A stretch of 64,000 nt of DNA from Sequoia sempervirens (taxonomy: Eukaryota; Streptophyta; Pinopsida; Cupressales; Cupressaceae): positions 1 through 64,000 of the forward strand of contig VDFB02254854.1 of assembly GCA_007258455.2 (NCBI GenBank), given 5' to 3'. Positions within the stretch are counted from its first letter, which is position 1; the number at the start of each line of letters is the position of its first letter. Under the pieces are notes generated by a model, which was not told the DNA's origin, ran no database searches, and worked only from the letters and a program-made list of their open reading frames with translations. The position numbers and the translations under genes were made by a program. Positions 33,364 to 46,405 of this stretch are shown here, piece by piece.

Positions 33364-34144
33364 TGTCACACCCCAATTGTGTAATTACTATTTACTATTA
33401 CTATGTATGGTAAAATGTGAATGTAATGTGAATTCAATGGATGAATAAATTGTACTTTTACTTTGTTATCACTACTTTATGAATGAATTTCATCTCATTT
33501 AATATTATATGAAGGAATGCATTTATGTGATTGGATGAATATTGTGTTGATATTCTAACTTTGAAGATGTATTATGTATATTGCATATTTTGTGAATAGT
33601 TGACTGTCGTGTGCAAGTGTTAGTGGTTGCAAGTATATGTTCAATTCCTCCAGGCGGAGGGGAAGTATCACTTAGGAGAAGGTATTGGTCGGATAACCAG
33701 CATCGTAACCTATTTGAGCTTACACACACCATAGTAGAATAATTGAGTTAGGTTATTAAGTGGGAAGTTGATAAGTCATCTCTAGTCAATATGTCTGCAT
33801 TATTAAGTCTTGTTTACTTTTGAGTGCATTATTGGGTGATGTTTATCTTTTTAAGGTTGAGAGTTCTTTCCTTGTTACTATATTTCTATAGATATGTGGA
33901 ACATACGAGGAATATGTATATGCACACACATGCATGTCGATGATAGACTATACGTAGGAAGGAATGCATACATGAGGGTACATAGGTAGACATATCTATG
34001 CACACTCATGCATGAGTTGCTTATGTGCATGGAACTATCTGATGGTTCTCATGACATGTATATGTATACGCATAGATATATCGCTCATAGGATCTTATCA
34101 ATACCATAGTAATTGTATGTGATTTTGGTGTAGGAATCAAACGT

Positions 34145-34488
34145 GTGTGTATATATATAATGTATATACATATATCCATATGTATATATGTATCCATATA
34201 TGTGTATAGTGGAAAATGGACATGCCCATACGAATGTATCGATACATGTATACATACGTATACATGTACATAGAGGCATATATATATATATATATATATA
34301 TATGTATACATGATCGATATATTAATATAACAATGTGATTTCTATCTTGATGTATTCATTTGTATATCAATTATATATGCATGCTTTATTGACATATGAT
34401 AAATATGGATATATACTAATATATACATATATATGTATACGTATATATATATATAGCACACATATATATATATATATGGTAAGTATAG

Positions 34489-34525
<37 letters not shown>

Positions 34526-34640
34526 CACACACACATATATTATATGGTAAGTATATTATATATATAGTATAATATATATATACGTATATATTTATATATT
34601 TATATATTTATATATATATATATATATATTTAAATGATAT
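34145..34640. repeat. TA-rich microsatellite block in the LTR
   Basis: Long runs of (TA)n and TATG words dominate, for example around 34278-34302, 34495-34520 and 34575-34630. The right LTR is broken at the position equivalent to the start of this block. Small ORFs on the minus strand (YIYIYIYI-type) are products of the repeat. Confidence 0.9.
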
Positions 34641-35763
34641 TTGCTTTGATATCGACTATCTAAAGCAATGATTATCATCCAATTTATAATTAAATCAAAG
34701 GTCGACTATGAGATAGTAATGATTATATTCTTTAGTTGCATTATACTCTTATTGTCTATGAAAGAAGAGTTTATAATCTGCAAACATTGAGTATTCATTA
34801 AGTCGATGAATGATAATATAATGAGTTGATGCCTCTTTTGTGGAAGTTGTGGACTTAGTAAACTCTATTTACCATGTTTCTAAGTATTGACCAACATCTG
34901 TAAAGGCGTGTAAACCAGTCAATGAATTTGTCAAATTGATTTATTATGTGAATTGACTTACACCAAGACTGAGTCTATATAAGTTTGGTGTTTCAAATAT
35001 GATGTTGATTGTTTCAGATGTGAAGAAAATCACGCCATCTCTATACGTGAATATGAGGTTTCGGTGCCACCTTTGAATCCTTTTACCTGTAGATGTCCAT
35101 TATGAAATGCAAATTGAATTCTATAATGTGGAGATTTGAATTGGTCTCTAATTGTTGTCATTTATCTAAGTCGATCTGTAGTTGTTTAAGTTGAGTATGT
35201 GCTTATATGTTCACCACCTTTTAGCTGATATAGATGTGTTGTTGTACATGCTTGCTGCTGTCAAAACTCATGCCTAAATTATAGGTTAAGTAGTTACCAG
35301 ATTGTTGTATAAATAGTGGGATTGTTCATTTGTTTGGACGTATTCTTCTATGCATTATTCCTTGAGCAAGTATCTGCATTTTATCTACATTTTTGTCTGC
35401 AATATTTTGCCAAGAATAGTGCATGAGAGCTTTGAGTATTAGAGAGAGTTTATTATTATTATTGAGAGAATTATTTTCCAACTTGTGAGATAGTGGTTAT
35501 TGAGTCCTTGTTGAAGGATTGATAACAGGCTAGTTGCTGATTTGGAAGTGTTGTGACTACAGCCAGTTAATTGGAAAGCTTATTACAGGCATGAGGATAT
35601 TCTTCCCTTGTTTGTATTAGTGTTGAATGATTTGCTTCTTGAATGTTTAAACTAGTCTTTTATAGTTACTTGCATATAGGGAAAAGTATTGTTTTCTTTG
35701 AAAGAAAAGTGGAAACTATTTACTCTATTTGTGTAATGTTTGTAATTACTCCATGATAGGATA

Positions 35764-35930
35764 GACTGTTTGTCATAGGTATTGTTATTATACTAGATAT
35801 GATTAAACATGGGTAGAAGAGATTGTTTGTCATAGGTATTGTTATCATACTAGATGTGATTAAACATGGGTAGAAGAGATTGTTTGTCATAAGTATTGTT
35901 ATTATACTAGATATGACCAAACATAGAAAA
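35764..35930. repeat. Three tandem copies of a 56-bp unit in the LTR
   Basis: TGTTTGTCATAGGTATTGTT begins at 35768, 35824 and 35881. Each unit continues with ATACTAGATATGATTAAACA and GGGTAGAAGAGAT. They lie downstream of the candidate TATA, so they would be in the transcribed part (R/U5). Confidence 0.9.
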
Positions 35931-36752
35931 ATTAAGGGATACTCATAACTAAATATTTAATTATGCTAGAGGGCTAGTAGGTTACTCCTAGGAATGTTTT
36001 CCAGTGAAGGGAGGGAACTAGTACTTTGCTTTATGAGTTGTGTTTCCTTAGGTCGTTAAGAGATAGGTTATCCTAGGTAGTAGCTTGCCCGTGGAGAGGG
36101 ATTGCCTAAGCATAGATATAATGGCCTTAAGTCAAAATGAGCTTGCTATAGTGTAAGTGAATGGTAGACCATGGCTCGATTATTCTAAGTGAGAACACTT
36201 TGGCCAAAGTAGTGTGATTGCCTAGGGCTCCACTGTCAGTTCACCATGTCCATTTAAATGCATGAGGGCTACCTAGCATAGGTTATAAATCCTAGTCATG
36301 TAGGGAACAACACTAAGCTCAAAATGGTATGTCATACAGGGTTACCCAACCAATACCTTCGTCGAAGGGTAGGGCCATCTATCATTGATAAATGTGCGAG
36401 GGACCGCATGTGAGTCCATGGTTGGCGGAAAAGCGCTTGAGTGATGCTTCTCCTCCTCAGCAGGCTACACAAGACCAAGGTTTTGAAAGGTGGATTCCTG
36501 GGCCATCTATATCTTATGCTATGAAGCTTGAAGGAGCTATGTATGTAGTTTTGTACTTTCTTAGAATATTGTACTTTGGGAAATATTGTAATGGAATGGA
36601 AATCCTTATTGTATGTTGTATATCATCTTTGTTCATATATTCTCGATAAAGAAAGGATTTTTTTTATTACAATGGCTTATTACATAGTTTATTTTACTCG
36701 CATAGTGAAAACTTAGGAAATTTAATCCAGTGAATGTTTGGCATATTACATG

Positions 36753-36764
36753 TGGTATCAGAGC
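36753..36764 (+). other. Primer binding site of the chromovirus (tRNA-iMet)
   Basis: TGGTATCAGAGC matches the standard site exactly and lies two bases after the LTR end at 36750. Confidence 0.95.
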
Positions 36765-36845
36765 TACCAGGTTTAGATCTAGAACCTATGAGCTCATCAT
36801 TCTTTTTGTCCAACGTTATCTAATGTTGTGAATTCTTGTGCTAGG

Positions 36846-37511
36846 ATGGTGCATCTTATATTAATGGCTCAAAAGTCAATAATCCGAAATGAGCGCTATC
36901 TCAAGGACAAGAAGGAAATAGAAGCCATCGTTAGAGCAATTGAGGGAACCAACTACAACAATGTTGTCTAGTTGAGTGACACTAAAACATTTTGTCATGC
37001 ACTTTCTCGGATCAATGATGTGAAGAGGAAGATGAAGATGGAGGCTATGTACAACAATCTACCTTCCATCTCACCAAAAAAGTCTAAGTCATTATCACCT
37101 TCTAGGGATATGCCCTTGAAAGGAAGTGTTAGTCTAGCATTTATCTTTAGGGGCCCTAGAGTTCTTCCAATGGAAAAAGTAATATTAATTTCCTCGAGTA
37201 ATGAGTCCAAGGGATATGTACCTCGAGAGCAACCAAACGTGAAATGGTCTCATGAACAAATGTCTGCAAAAAGGGTAGACTATATTGTTAATGAACACTA
37301 TATTGGCATTGAAACTCGTAACTATGTATCAAATGATAAATCTGAAGGCTATTACCCATTTTTGGATAGATATGAACAATTAAGGGATGAAAATAAATAT
37401 AGAGATGAGCAACAATCTTAGTTTGTAGGATATACTCCATTAAGTTATGTGTCAAAGAGTGAATCTAAGGGATACTCTCCACTCGACTATCTAAATAGTT
37501 GCTCCATGTAA
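36846..37511 (+). pseudogene. Leader ORF before gag with SKGY-type repeats, unknown function
   Basis: A single frame of about 222 codons starts at the ATG at 36846, 80 bases after the primer site. It ends with TAA at 37509-37511, interrupted by TAG at 36969 and 37419. The N-terminal third is Lys/Arg-rich. The C-terminal half has three related units: SNESKGYVPREQ, SNDKSEGYYPFLDR and SKSESKGYSPLDYL. It is separate from gag, which starts at 37698 in the same frame register after further stops. I do not recognise a family. It could be an accessory protein of this lineage or a leader of gag; the shared internal repeats suggest it was once translated (inference). Confidence 0.5.
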
Positions 37512-37697
37512 TCAAAGGATATTGAAATCCTTATGAATTAAATAAAATTATTTGTTTATCAAAAGTGTGTGCTTAATCTTATGTGGAATTCTTTATGTGC
37601 GCATGAATTCCATTTCTAATGCTTTCCATAAGATAGTTGATAACATAATTTAGTCTAACATGGATAAACATTTAGGTAAAACCCTGATCTTGTGAAG

Positions 37698-40600
37698 ATG
37701 GTGAGGACTCGAACCAATCCTAGAGGTAGCCAAGAAGTTGGGCAAGGACCAATAGGAATTGAAGCTAGGCATGACCAAATTTTGGAAAGGTTGGACAACC
37801 TTGAACAAGAAAGGGCACAAACTAGGGTTGAGAAAGAGGTTCCCATTAATGAGGATGAAGGTGAAAAATCTTCTCATGGACATAACGAAACCCATGGTCA
37901 CAAAAAAGAAAGATCACCAACACCATCTGAGGAAAGAAATAAGAAGTGTATGGCTTTCAAACTTTCCAAGGATATGAAGAAGATTGCCCCACCCAAGTTT
38001 GAGGGAAGCACCAACAATGATGAAGCTGAGGTGTGGCTTGTTCAAATGGAAAAGTATTTCAAAATATGAAGTTACACTAAGACCACTAAAGCCGCTTGGG
38101 GTCCATACCAGTTAGCTAGAGAAGCCTCTACCTAGTGGATGAATAAAAATCTAGAACTCAATATCAACTCATGGAAGCTAACATGGTTAGAATTTGTTGA
38201 GATTTTCTGCAAGCGATGGTTGCCCCAAATTTACTATGACCAAATACTCACAAATTTTTAGAGTTTGAAGCAAGGAAATATGTCAATCAATGAGTATTGG
38301 GAGAAGTTTACCCGACTTCTGCATTATGTGCCTATATATCATAAGGATGAATGTTTTCATATAAGGAAATTTATAATGGGGCTTAACAATCAAATCAAAG
38401 GAGAAGTGGATATGCATGGCCCTACAACTATGGATCTTGTGTATGAGAAAGCAATTAAACAAGAACAAAAGCTTAGGGCTATCTCCAATCGGTAGGAAAG
38501 TAAAGACTGTAAGAAGATTATGGAAATTCCTGAAAAGCCAAATCCAAAGAAGGTGGAGGTTGTGCAAAATGTACCTAAGAAAGGAGAAAAAGGTAACCAC
38601 AATAGTGGACAAGAGTCGAGAAGAGAGCGAAAGAGGAATGGTTCCAACAATGCTAGTGGAAACGTTAGTAGATTTGGATAACCCGTAAAGAATAAGGTAC
38701 CATTTACGGGATGCTATACATGTGGGGGAGACCATTTTGCTAGAGATTGTCCTAGTAAGCTTTCTGACAATTCACTACCTAATCAGCGGGAAATATTCCA
38801 ACAAAGGATACATGCAACAATATATGACCGCCAAGTAGAGTATCAAGCAACTCCCATTGAAACTCTAGGTATTTTGTTTGGTTTACCCATTTCAATTATT
38901 ATTGATATTGGTGCAACTGAGAATTTCATTTCACCTAGAGTAACTAAGCAATTATCTAGAAAGGTTGGACACATGGAAATGTCTTGGGATGTAGAGTATG
39001 AAAACCAAACAAGAGAAAAGGTGGAACAATGTTTGTTTGAGGCTAGGATAGAGCTACCTTGTTTCTCTAAAGAAGTAAACCTATATGTCACAACCTTAGG
39101 ATCCTATGATGTAATCTTAGATATGAATTGGTTGTGGAGATATAGGGCTAAGGTATATTTCCATGCGAAAACCATTGAATGCATAGATGATCTTGGTAAT
39201 CGAGTGAAGTTCCAAGGGATATCTAGAGAAGTCAAGATTCGTCAAATCTCAACAATGTAACTAGTGAGGGAAAAGAAAAAAGGGTGCAAAATATTTGATG
39301 TTAAGATTGAATAACTTGAAGAAGATCTTGGTAACCTGGATTCCCAAAGCTTCCAAGAGATGGAAGATGGTGAAATAGATGACACTAGAATGTCGAACAT
39401 GGAAAAGTATTCTATATTGAGAAATTTTTTAGATGTGTTTCCAGATGAGTTACCTAGGTTACCACCAAAGAGGATATATGAGTTCTCTATAGATATAGTT
39501 CTAGGGTTTGAACCTATTTCCAAGGTGCCCTATAGGATGACTACAACTGAGCTAATGGAGCTTAAGGCATAGTTGGATGAAATGTTGTCAAAAGGGTTGA
39601 TAAGACCAAGTGTTTCACCTTGGGGAGCACCAGTCATTTTTGTGAAAAATAAGGATGGTACTTTATGTTTGTGCATTGACTATTGTATGCTTAAAAAATC
39701 CACAGTGAAGAACAAGTATTCATTGCCATGCATTAATGATATTTTCGATCAAATGAGAGGATTTTTGGTATTCTCAAAAATAGATATGAGATCTAGATAT
39801 CAACAATTGAGAATTATAGATGAAGATATCTTTAAAACTACATTCAAAACTAGATATGGACACTATGAATTCACAGTTTTACCATTTGGGTTAACAAATG
39901 CACCTGTCGTATTTATGAATCTGATGAATAGTGTATTTAGGGACTGCCTAGATAAATTTGACTTGGTTTTTCTACATGACATCTTGATTTATTCTAAGGA
40001 TGAGGAAGATCATTGTAGACATATAGAGATAGTTCTACAATGGTTAAGAGAGCACAAGTTGTATAGTAAACTATCTAAGTGTACTTTCTTCCAAACCTGA
40101 GAGTGCATTATCTAGGGCATGTGATCTCGACAAATGGAATCTCTGTAGATCCAACCAAGATCAAAGTTGTATTTGAGTGATCAATACCTAAGAATGTGTC
40201 TGAGGTAAGAAGTTTTATTGGTCTAGCAGGGTACTATAGGAAGTTTTTTGCAAACTTCTCCAAGATTTCTTTTCCAATTACTTCTTTACAAAGGAAGGGG
40301 AAGAAATTTGAGTGGACTGAGAAGTGTCAAGAAGCATTTGATCTACTTAAAGAGAAGTTGACCATTGCACGGATCTTGAAAGTACCAAATCTTGAGGGTA
40401 AATTTACGGTTATCACAAATGTATGTGGGGAAGGTTTAGGAGGTGTGTTAATGTAAGATGGGCAAGTGATTGCTTATGAATCTAGAAAGTCGAGACCTTA
40501 TGAACAAAAGTATGCATCACATGATTTGGAGTTAGCAGTTGTGGTTCACGCATTACAAATGTGGAGGAACTACTTGTTAGGGAAACCCTTTGAATTGAAA

Positions 40601-42244
40601 ACTAACAGTAATGGGTTAAAGTACCTTTTCACTCGACCTAATTTGAATGATAGGTAGAGAAGATGGTTGGAGTTAATAGTTGACTATGATTTTAATATTA
40701 GTTATATTAAAGGGAAAGAGAATCGAGTTGTCGACGCCTTGAGTTGAAGACATCATATTGCTTCAATAGTAACGATTCAAATCGACTTTAAGGGACAAGT
40801 AATGCAAAAGTGAAAAGAGGATGAGTACTACTTGCAAGTCAAGCAGGAAATTGCTAATAATCCACAAGATTCTAGGTATGAGGGTTTTTATTTTGAACCT
40901 AATGGATTATTTAGATATAAAGGTAGGATGTACGTACCTAATGTAGAGAAGTTAAGGAATCTGGTATGGAAGGAAGTACATGAAGCACCATACTCTAGAC
41001 ACCCTGGAGTGACCAAAAAGATGGTGGACGTAACTTGACATTATATTTTTGGAAAGGGATGAAAGGAGATGCTGCTAATTTTGTGGTTAGGTGTCTTGAA
41101 TTTCAAAGGGTGAAAATGGATCATCATCATCCTACAGGCTTGTTATATCCACATGACATACCAGAGAGGAAGTGGCAAGTCATAAGTATAGACTTTGTGC
41201 AAGGATTGCCTATGTCAAGAAATAAGCACAATGCCATTCTTGTGGTAGTAGATAAGCTTTCCAAAGTTGTGCATTTTATACCTGGGAATCTAACTAATGG
41301 AGCACCTGTTATAGCAAGAAATTTTGTGTGCAAGAAGTGTTTAGGTTGCATGGAATTCTAGAGAAGATTATCTTAAATAGGGATGCACGAGTCACTTCTA
41401 GGTTTTGGAAAACCTTGTTTTCTACACTAGGGACTCAGTTGAATATTAGCTCAGCATATCATCTAGAAATGAATGAAAAAACTAAAAGGGTGAATCAAGT
41501 ATTGGAAGACCTACTGAGAATGTATTGCATGGATCAGCAGTACAAGTGGGAAGACTACTTACCCTTAGTAAATTTTTCTTACAACAATTCTTATCATTCT
41601 ACGATAAAGATGGCTCCTTTTGAAGCATTGTATGGTCGAAAGTGTCAAACTCCTATAAGTTGGGATAGAATTGAGGATAGAGTGAGTCTTGGGCCAGAGA
41701 TGTTGGTTGAAATGGATGAGCAAGTTAAAATTGTTAAGCAAAGGTTGGTTGAAGCTAACGATCGTCAGAAAAGTTATGTCGATGCTAAGAGAGTGCCCCA
41801 AAATTTTTCCATATATGACAAAGTGTTGTTGAGAGTGAAACCTCACAAGAGCTCCATTATTTTTGGAAAGTCTTCCAAGTTATCCCTGCATTATGTTGGA
41901 CCTTTTGAGATTCTTGAGGAAGTGAATCTGGTAGCCTATTGAATAACATTGCCACAACTCTTGCCAAAATACATAATGTCTTCCATGTGTCTTACCTTAA
42001 GAGGTATGCACCTGGTGATAATCATGTGATTGATTGGACTGCTTTATAGGTACAGGACCCTAGAGTGGTAACACTCGAGCTCGTCAAGGTGCTCGGAATG
42101 CGTAAGCTTTGCTTACATAATAGGGAGGTTTTTCAGTGCACAGTCCAGTGGGACCAGTATGCAAAAGACTTAGCCACTTGGGAAGATTATGCTAAGATTC
42201 AACAAAAGTTTCCTCACATTTTAGATGATTTTGAGAATGCTTGA
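37698..42244 (+). pseudogene. Chromovirus Gag-Pol with chromodomain-like tail (degenerate)
   Basis: Gag starts MVRTRTNPRG at 37698. The capsid (KFEGSTNNDEAEVW... then MSINEYWEKFTRL) leads to the zinc knuckle CYTCGGDHFARDC at about 38715. Protease follows with IIIDIGATENFIS (about 38890), where Ile replaces the Ser/Thr of D-S/T-G. RT has [26 protein letters not shown] and LPFGLTNAP; the catalytic box is FLHD (about 39975), losing the first Asp of the usual [YF][IV]DD. RNase H shows ITNVCGEGLGGVLM with Asp to Asn. Integrase keeps SIDFVQGLP and LNRDARVTSRFW but has TKRVNQ where a catalytic Glu is usual. The last ~60 codons (QDPRVV... to WDQYAKDLATWEDY) resemble a chromodomain, which guides chromovirus integration to marked chromatin. 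Frameshifts lie near 40100, 41030, 41340 and 41945, with many stops. Clearly inactive. Confidence 0.9.
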
Positions 42245-42307
42245 AATAATATGTTGATTGTTTGTTTTGTTTTATTTTGCTACATAAAATCATCGGGGAC
42301 GATGATT

Positions 42308-42323
42308 CACAAGGGTGGGAGTA
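42308..42323 (+). other. Polypurine tract of the chromovirus
   Basis: CACAAGGGTGGGAGTA abuts the right LTR start TGTTACACC. A purine-rich run directly before the 3' LTR is the expected second-strand primer. Confidence 0.75.
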
Positions 42324-43247
42324 TGTTACACCTCAATTGTGTAATTACTATTTACTATTACTATGTATGGTAAAATGTGAATTAAGTGGATGAATAAATT
42401 GTACTTGTACTTTGTTATCATTGCTTTATGAATGAATGTCATCTCATTTAATACTATATGAAGGAATACATTTATGTGTTTGGATGAATATTGTGCTAAT
42501 ATTCTAACTTTGGAGATGTATAATGTATACTGCATATTTTGTGAACAACCAACTGTTGTGTGCAAGTGTTAGTGGTTGCAGGTATATGTTTAATTCCTCC
42601 AGGCAAAGGGGAAGTATCACTCAGGAGAAGGTCTTGGTTGGGTAACTAATATCATAACCTATCTAAGCTTACACACACCACAGTAGAATAATTGAGTAAG
42701 GTTATTAAGTGGGAAGTTGGTAAGTCATCTCTAGTCAATATGTCTACATTAGTAAGAGTCTTGTTACTTTTGAGTGCATTATTGGGTGATGTTTATTTTT
42801 TTGAGCTTGAGAGTTCTTTCTTTGTTATTATATTTGTATAGATATATCAAGCATATGAGGAATATTTATACACACACACATGCATGCCGATGATAGGCAA
42901 TACGCACGAAGGAACACGTACATGAGGGTACATAGGTAGACGTATCTTTGCACACTCATGCATGATTTTCTTATGTGCATGGAACTATTTGTTGGTTGTC
43001 ATAGCATGTATACATGTATAGGTATAGATATATTACTTGTGGCTCTTATCAATACCATAGTAATTGTATGTGATTTTGGTGTAGGAATCGAATGTGTATA
43101 TATATATGTATATAATGTATATACATATATCCATATGTATGTATGTATCCATATACGTGTATGGTGGCAAATGGACATGCCAATATGATTGTATCGATAC
43201 ACGTACATACATATGTATACATGTACATATAGGAATATATGTGTGTG
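42324..43247 (+). repeat. Right LTR of the chromovirus, truncated
   Basis: It matches 33364 to about 34270 with scattered changes (for example TTCCTCCAGGC.AAGGGGAAGTATCACT.AGGAGAAGG). It stops in a TATGTGTGTGTGT run where a new LTR begins. About 2.4 kb of the expected LTR is missing from the window. Confidence 0.85.
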
Positions 43248-44643
43248 TGTAGACACTGAAAAATGTCCTAATCGATGTCATACACTCAAATCAAATTTAT
43301 TAACAACATTTCCTCTTTATCTATCCTTCGTTCACTTAATTGATTCAATTACCCTAGCTAATTAATTAATTGCATTATTTTGGCCTAATTAATTAAATTG
43401 GGTTAATTCATCTCTTTTCGCACTAACACTTCATCTCATTAAATTAAATAAATCAAAATATTTAATTTAAACTCCTAAGTCATCCTATTTAATTAAATAA
43501 CCTTACCTTATTTAATTAAATATCGTATCATTTCCCCTCCCCTATTTATTAAATCATCTAATTTAATAAATATCTTCTAAGTCTTCTAATTCCCTAATTG
43601 CATAAATTAAACCTTGTTTAATTAGCAATTAAACTAATTATTCCTTTAATCGAAGGGAATATTCCCATGGAATATTCTTTATCCTTTTTGCACAATTAAA
43701 AATTTGTTTTAATTTGTAAAATCCTTTTTTTCCTCACCCTAAAGGAATATTCCCTCTCCTCCAATCAACTCACTTAGCTTCAAAAGCAAGTTAACCCTTC
43801 AACCTCTTGAGTTACCTTTGACCTGTGTGAGCAGGTCAAAAGTGTGTTTGTTTGAGGCAATTGTGAGCCTTTGATTAACTTTCATCATGCATTCTCATCC
43901 GTTGATGAGAATCCATGATCCATGCCTCTCATCTTCTTCATCCTAAATTGTTGATTAAGCTTTTTGATCTCAACCATCCATTTCTCATTTGCTCTCCTAT
44001 AAATAGATCACTATTTGGAGACAAATAGATCTATATTTTATTGCAAACTTGTGTTGTTAAATTTACTCACATCCATACTCTCAATTTGCACACATTTAGC
44101 TTATTTTCAGTTTATTTTAGTTGCATATTAGCTTAGAGCTTTCATTAATGGCTTCCATGCATCCATCTTAGTTTGTAAATAAATTAGGGTTTTCATCTTT
44201 TAGCATCATTTTAGCTTATATTAGCTTAGATTAGCTTAGCAATTGCATAATTAGATCATTTATAATATAAAATCATGTTTAATTAGCTTGCATCATATTC
44301 ATTTTGTGCATAATTTAGGTTTTTCATACACCAAACACCATGGTTTCATCGATTCTCTTCCATAGAATCGACTGAAACAAGCTCACTATCACGGGATTGG
44401 GAAAAGGGCCATCGGTCCACATCAACGCGACACCAATTCCACAACAAGATAAATTTTGAATAAATTAGAGTAGATGTTTTGATATCTTTCATATTTTAGT
44501 ATGTGAGGTTTTTTTGATAAAATGTTTACTTTCAATTTTGATTGATTGATCTTGTTGAGATTCGAGTATTGGTGGCTCTGTTATGCTTCGATTCTTCATG
44601 GTTCAAGCGTAATTCAGCCCATAACTAGTATTTCACATCGACA
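43248..44643 (+). repeat. LTR of a second Ty3 element inserted into the chromovirus LTR
   Basis: It begins TGTAGACACTG and ends ATCGACA, a TGT...ACA pair. It has AATTAATTAAT-rich U3 text and a TATA box TATAAATAG at 43998-44006 in CTCTCCTATAAATAGATC. A primer-like site follows three bases on. No second LTR of this element is in the window, so the right boundary rests on the primer site and end motif. Confidence 0.65.
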
Positions 44644-46405
44644 TTATGGTGCTAGAAGGAGGGAAAACCGATCGTTTAACCATTTTTTAGCTCAAAATCC
44701 ATGTTCATGTTTTGCAGGTTGAAGAAATGCTCAAATCACAAACAATGACACTATTTCAATAGTGTCGCCATATAGCGACACCCAAGCAATTTGATATAGT
44801 GACACATATTTAATTGGTTGACACTGATTTAAATATAGCAATGCATATTTAAACTTGAAGTATCATGGATCGAAAATGACGATGCTCACCTTCACCAGAC
44901 TGATGCTTTTAAAGTTCAAATCATGACGCACTCGTTTACAACAACGCCCATCAAAATAATGACACAATCATGCTCACTGGTCCTTCTGAAAAGTTACACT
45001 CAAATTCACCAGAGTGATGCCCAACTTTCAAATTGTGATGCCATCATGTGCAACGACACTCAACCAAAGTAAGAAAATTCAAGTTTGTTTTTCAACATGT
45101 GACTCAATTTCCTTTTGATTATTTAATCACTAATCCATGTCTGACTATTTTTTCATTGTTAGACTAACAGGGTTTTGTAGGTTTTAAGGCATGGAGCAAA
45201 ATTTAAGACCTTCTCTTCTATCTAAACATTGTATAATTATAACTAGCGTTCAACGCTTTGGGGCAATTATAACCCAAATTCATGCTTTTTTACTTTTAGT
45301 TTTAGGCAACACACTAGTTTTCCATTGGGTTTAAAATGAACATTCAAAGTTGGATAAAATGAACCCTCACATCACATCTTGGGCTTAAAATTGAACAATG
45401 CAAACTCATCTTTCAATTGGTGCTCTAAAAAGAACTCATCATTGCTTTGAGGTTGAAAACGAACTCGTGCTTTAATTGTCTCGTAATTTTCTTTACAATT
45501 TGTGTCATTTGAATGCATATTCACTTCTCTCGCACTTCATGGAAATCTTGAGAATCAAAAGCATTTTAGTGACATTGGTTGTCTAAAAAATTACCTCCAT
45601 CTTTCAATTTGGGTTTAAAATTGAACAACCATGCTAGTGTGAGAAAAAGCATACTGTGTGTTCTCTCTTTGTGCATGCGAACAAAGATTATCGAACTACG
45701 GGTGTAATTACTCGCTATTGTTCACCTTTAGAGGGCTTTCCTTGGTGGGGAAAATTACTCACCCCAGGGGAACGACCCAAGCGGTAAAGAGCATAAGCCA
45801 GCTCTTCCAAACTGCTATATAAATTTGTGGTTTTGATGAAAATCGTAATCAATGGGAAGCGGTGCATGATAGCTCTCCCCCAGTATCTTTATGGTGCGTA
45901 AAGCCCTTGTTCTAAGGGTTGGGATACCTCTCACAAGGATTTTATCATTGGACCCCCTAAACTGGATGCCCTTATTACAAACCTTTGTGTAGTAGCCAAA
46001 AATCCGTAATATTTGTTGATGTCAGGAGGTCGAACCTCTGAAGCCGTCCCACATATTTGTGGTTCTTAGTAGAGATGAAAATTTTGTCATGGGAGATTCA
46101 TGAGAACTTGAAGCTTGGCTAACCCGTAGAAGTGAGTGTCATGGAGGGGAGCCAGTGTGGTCAAGCTTCTAATCATCCACTCTGAATAAGTGCAACTAGA
46201 GAAATCCAAGTGGGAATACAACAAATATAACCATCTCTATCCTAGGGTTGTAATTCTTGTGAGTCAGTTTAACACTTTGCTTGATTTCAAAATGATCCAA
46301 AAACAAACATTCACTATCCAAAATTTCAAACACTTTGGCTCAAATATGGACTTCTTGAGTTAGCCTTGATATTACTGCTTGTCCTAAGGATTTATCCTTA
46401 GCAAT
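44644..46405 (+). other. Primer-like site and long untranslated leader of the second Ty3 element
   Basis: TGGTGCTAGAAGGAGGG at 44647 stands where a primer site is expected. I recall similar sites in Tat-type Ty3 elements, but did not confirm the tRNA. Next come repeated GCGACAC/GTGACAC words (44760-45060), then a stretch around 45680-46140 (CCCCAGGGGAACGACCC, CATAAGCCAGCTCTTCC) of the kind seen in long leaders of conifer Ty3 elements (recollection). No gag appears before the minus-strand LINE cuts it off at about 46410. Confidence 0.5.

Larger units (their letters stand above)
33364..36750 (+). repeat. Left LTR (3.39 kb) of a Ty3 chromovirus
   Basis: TGTCACACCCCAATTG at 33364 corresponds to TGTTACACCTCAATTG at 42324, the start of the right LTR. 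The LTR ends GGCATATTACA, two bases before a perfect primer site. Such length is unusual for this class. It contains a TA/TATG microsatellite (about 34145-34640), a TATA candidate TATAAATAG (35308-35316) and three copies of a 56-bp repeat (35764-35930). The right copy is matched only as far as the microsatellite. Confidence 0.85.

Noticed and set aside
34021..34311. Tyr/Ile-rich minus-strand ORFs in the chromovirus LTRs
   Set aside because: They are translations of TA/TATG microsatellite DNA.
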